NCBI GenBank assembly: GCA_009792885.1
Contig: WMCF01000035.1
Span: 3,333,917 to 3,397,916 of the forward strand
From: Eremophila alpestris peregrina
Taxonomy: Eukaryota > Chordata > Aves > Passeriformes > Alaudidae
DNA length: 64,000 nt
Reading direction: 5' to 3'
Each line of letters opens with the position of its first letter. Position 1 is the first letter of the stretch. The notes beneath the pieces were generated by a model, which ran no database searches, was not told the DNA's origin, and saw only the letters and a program-made list of their open reading frames with translations. Of the stretch, positions 62,086-64,000 are shown one piece after another. The translations under genes were made by a program, and so were the position numbers.

Positions 62086-63578
62086 GTAGACATTAAGCCT
62101 CACAGATATTCAATGTCAAGTTGTCAGATGTAAGGTAGGATTGCTCTCCTAATTTCAGAGAAGAGATGCTGATAAGAAGTTGGCCCCAGACCTAGAAAAG
62201 AGCTGGTTTGTCCTATCCACCTGCTGGTACAGAACTCTTCCAGAAAGTATTCATCTGAATGATGTGTCAAATTATTCTTCCATTTTTCTTGTGACAAAAC
62301 TTCATCTGTTTTCCTGGGTGAATATTACACAGCTGAACAAGTCTCACCAGTCCTGGTGACACTGATGAGAGCGTCAAAATATTACACCGAAATTTCCCCT
62401 TTATCAATTCCATCAAATTATTTCCAGTGATATCTCTCTCAGCTGCTTGAAGAATTCTCTGCCTGGAGCTGAGTTGCTGGCTGGGTTAAACCACAACACT
62501 CTATAACAATGTTTGCTGTGTGGAAAATGAACCTGCAGGTAATCTCTGGAAGTAGCCCCACATAGTTAAACAATAGAAAATGATAAAGACAAATCAATTT
62601 AAAGGCACTTCTAGCCTTTGCTTCAAACACATGACTTCACCTAAATACTCTGAGCTTTCTGCTCAGAAAAATGGAATTAAAAGAGATAAAAAATGCTTGA
62701 AAATTAAATTAATCCAGGCTTTGCTGGGCAGGTGATAGAAGTGTGTGTTCCTGATTGAAAACTCAAACATCTGTTTTGAGCAAACCAACTTCTGTGTTTC
62801 AGATTTCACAACAGCACAAAAAAAAAATTTCAGCCTGTGAAATGTTGCATTTGGAGAAGGCTGCACATTCAAGCTGTGTTTTTTAAAACAGTGTTATACA
62901 TTTTTGCTGGAAAATTTGTGTCAGTGCAGTAGTATAGCTCAGATCAGTTTGGGTACCTGTGGTACAGAGTGCATGCCTACTCTTACTAATGGATCCCAAA
63001 TATAGTATATAAGAGAGATCCATGCACCAGCAACAGGATTTTGTGGTACATGGATGCTGAGGGAGGCACTATGCTCAATTTATATATAGTCTTGTATAAT
63101 TGTGCTATCCCTCCCCTATAGTTCATGAAGAAAAGATTTTTATTTCCTCTGGACAATAATTTCCAACTAGTTTTCAAGTGTAACATCAAGCAGACACCTA
63201 GGGGCAAGAGCAGATCTCAAATCCTTCCCTAACTGGGACACTGGAAAGAAACTTGAAGCATTTTCAAGAAAAGGAAAAAGTGCATTTCCTAACAACTAGT
63301 TGTTCTGATTTTTTTCCCCTGGCTTATAATGTCTCCACTTACTTTGATTTTTTGACTTGGCCCACTCACTGGGCTCTACTATTCTTTTTAAAAATGGGAC
63401 TGTTCATGAGACAGATTTTTCCCAAAAATTTGCTTCTCTGCTCAGCAATCAGTGACCCTGAGATGAATATTTTAAATTAAAGCATCTGGCTAAATCACAT
63501 TCTTATGCAAAAGGCATATTAGGTCATCTTGTGCAACTCACTGGCAAATGTTATATTATTCACTACAGGATATAGTAG

Positions 63579-63602
63579 CAGCACTTTGTCCAGCACTTTG
63601 TC
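63579..63602. repeat. Tandem duplicated 12-mer
   Basis: CAGCACTTTGTC occurs twice head to tail (63579-63590 and 63591-63602). A small slippage duplication, possibly polymorphic. Confidence 0.9.
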
Positions 63603-64000
63603 CCATCCTTCCTAAAGTAGGAAATCATTGTGGATTTCTTTACTTCTCTTAAGGGATTGTCTTATTGGCTAGGAAATACTGCTGCTGGGAAATTTTGTTT
63701 TCCTAATGAACCCAAACAATATCTTAAGTGATTTGAAAACATTGAAAATTGTTTTCCTGTTGCAATTCTGTGAGCTGTAAGATGCAGTGCTTCCTTCTAA
63801 GATAGTGATTTCATTGCAGTATCACAATATTAAGGTACTACTTCTAACCCACCTGTACTAACTTTTGTCACTTTTCATGTTGTTAGAACAAATCAATGGA
63901 CATTTTGAAATCCAATTAGTAATTCTAGAGCCCTGTATACTGTGGTTCACCAAAAGCCCTCCCTAAAGTCTTTATTTATTTTTCTTTCTTTTTCCCCCCA

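Larger units (their letters stand above)
59601..64000. other. Unique non-coding DNA, no gene recognised
   Basis: The longest frame is 122 codons on minus (61039-61407), overlapped on the same strand by a 79-codon frame (61088-61327) and flanked by a 105-codon frame (60774-61091); no domain is recognisable. A 62-codon plus frame (61431-61619) also has no known match. Fossil-repeat phrases at 62045-62085 and a tandem 12-mer at 63579-63602 are listed separately. The window ends in a pyrimidine-rich run. Confidence 0.65.

Noticed and set aside
1..64000. CRISPR arrays, operons, Shine-Dalgarno sites, phage or plasmid modules
   Set aside because: No regularly spaced repeats, no tightly packed frames and no prokaryotic genes; composition and fossil SINE/LINE content are those of a vertebrate nuclear genome.

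Overview
The window reads as 64 kb of non-coding DNA from an amniote, most likely a bird. It is AT-rich and poor in CpG, with no bacterial-style gene packing, no operons and no long open frame: the longest is 137 codons, and several of the longest begin at TTG or GTG rather than ATG. I recognise no protein domain, rRNA, functional tRNA or CRISPR array. I see no young Alu, L1, ERV or satellite DNA. What repeats I can recognise are old and badly decayed: MIR/CORE-SINE-like pieces, a tRNA-derived SINE head, CR1-like LINE remains, and copies of an old repeat built on the motif CCATTGACTTCAATGG. Low repeat density with only fossil repeats fits a bird genome; a gene desert or a very large intron would both look like this. 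The species and the locus cannot be named from the sequence.

Layout. 1-9.2 kb: unique AT-rich sequence with a short hairpin (5272), a possible CR1 scrap (about 3.9 kb) and homeodomain-type TAATTA clusters (6.05-6.62 kb). 9.2-9.3 kb: an old palindromic repeat. 12.2-12.55 kb: a stretch that keeps several CpGs and carries three adjacent hairpins, a candidate regulatory element. 13.76 kb: a 22-base T run with an inverted AATAAA 28 bases away, possibly a retrocopy 3' end. 17.8-21 kb: a MIR-like SINE, a strong hairpin with a direct repeat (18968-19028) and a CR1 fossil. 21-39 kb: mostly unique DNA with GC-richer patches at 27.65-28.0 and 34.03-34.27 kb. 39.4-44.9 kb: three more MIR-like pieces, a tRNA-derived SINE head (44409-44480) and old palindromic repeat pieces. 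49041-49060: a perfect 20-base palindrome. 50651-50815: a laboratory artefact (below). 51-54 kb: a MIR-like piece, a hairpin, a good copy of the CCATTGACTTCA repeat and TG-rich low-complexity DNA. 54-64 kb: unique DNA with a promoter-like E-box/CCAAT/TATA cluster at 59.5 kb.

The clearest signal is not biological. Positions 50726-50744 are an exact 19-base Tn5 mosaic end (the Nextera transposase adapter), preceded by ATCT, the last four bases of an inverted mosaic end, and flanked by two identical 71-base copies of local sequence. This is an untrimmed Nextera or mate-pair junction built into the assembly, so the duplication there should not be believed. I found no convincing new biological system. 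The other observations are candidate regulatory or fossil-repeat sequences that need alignment to judge.
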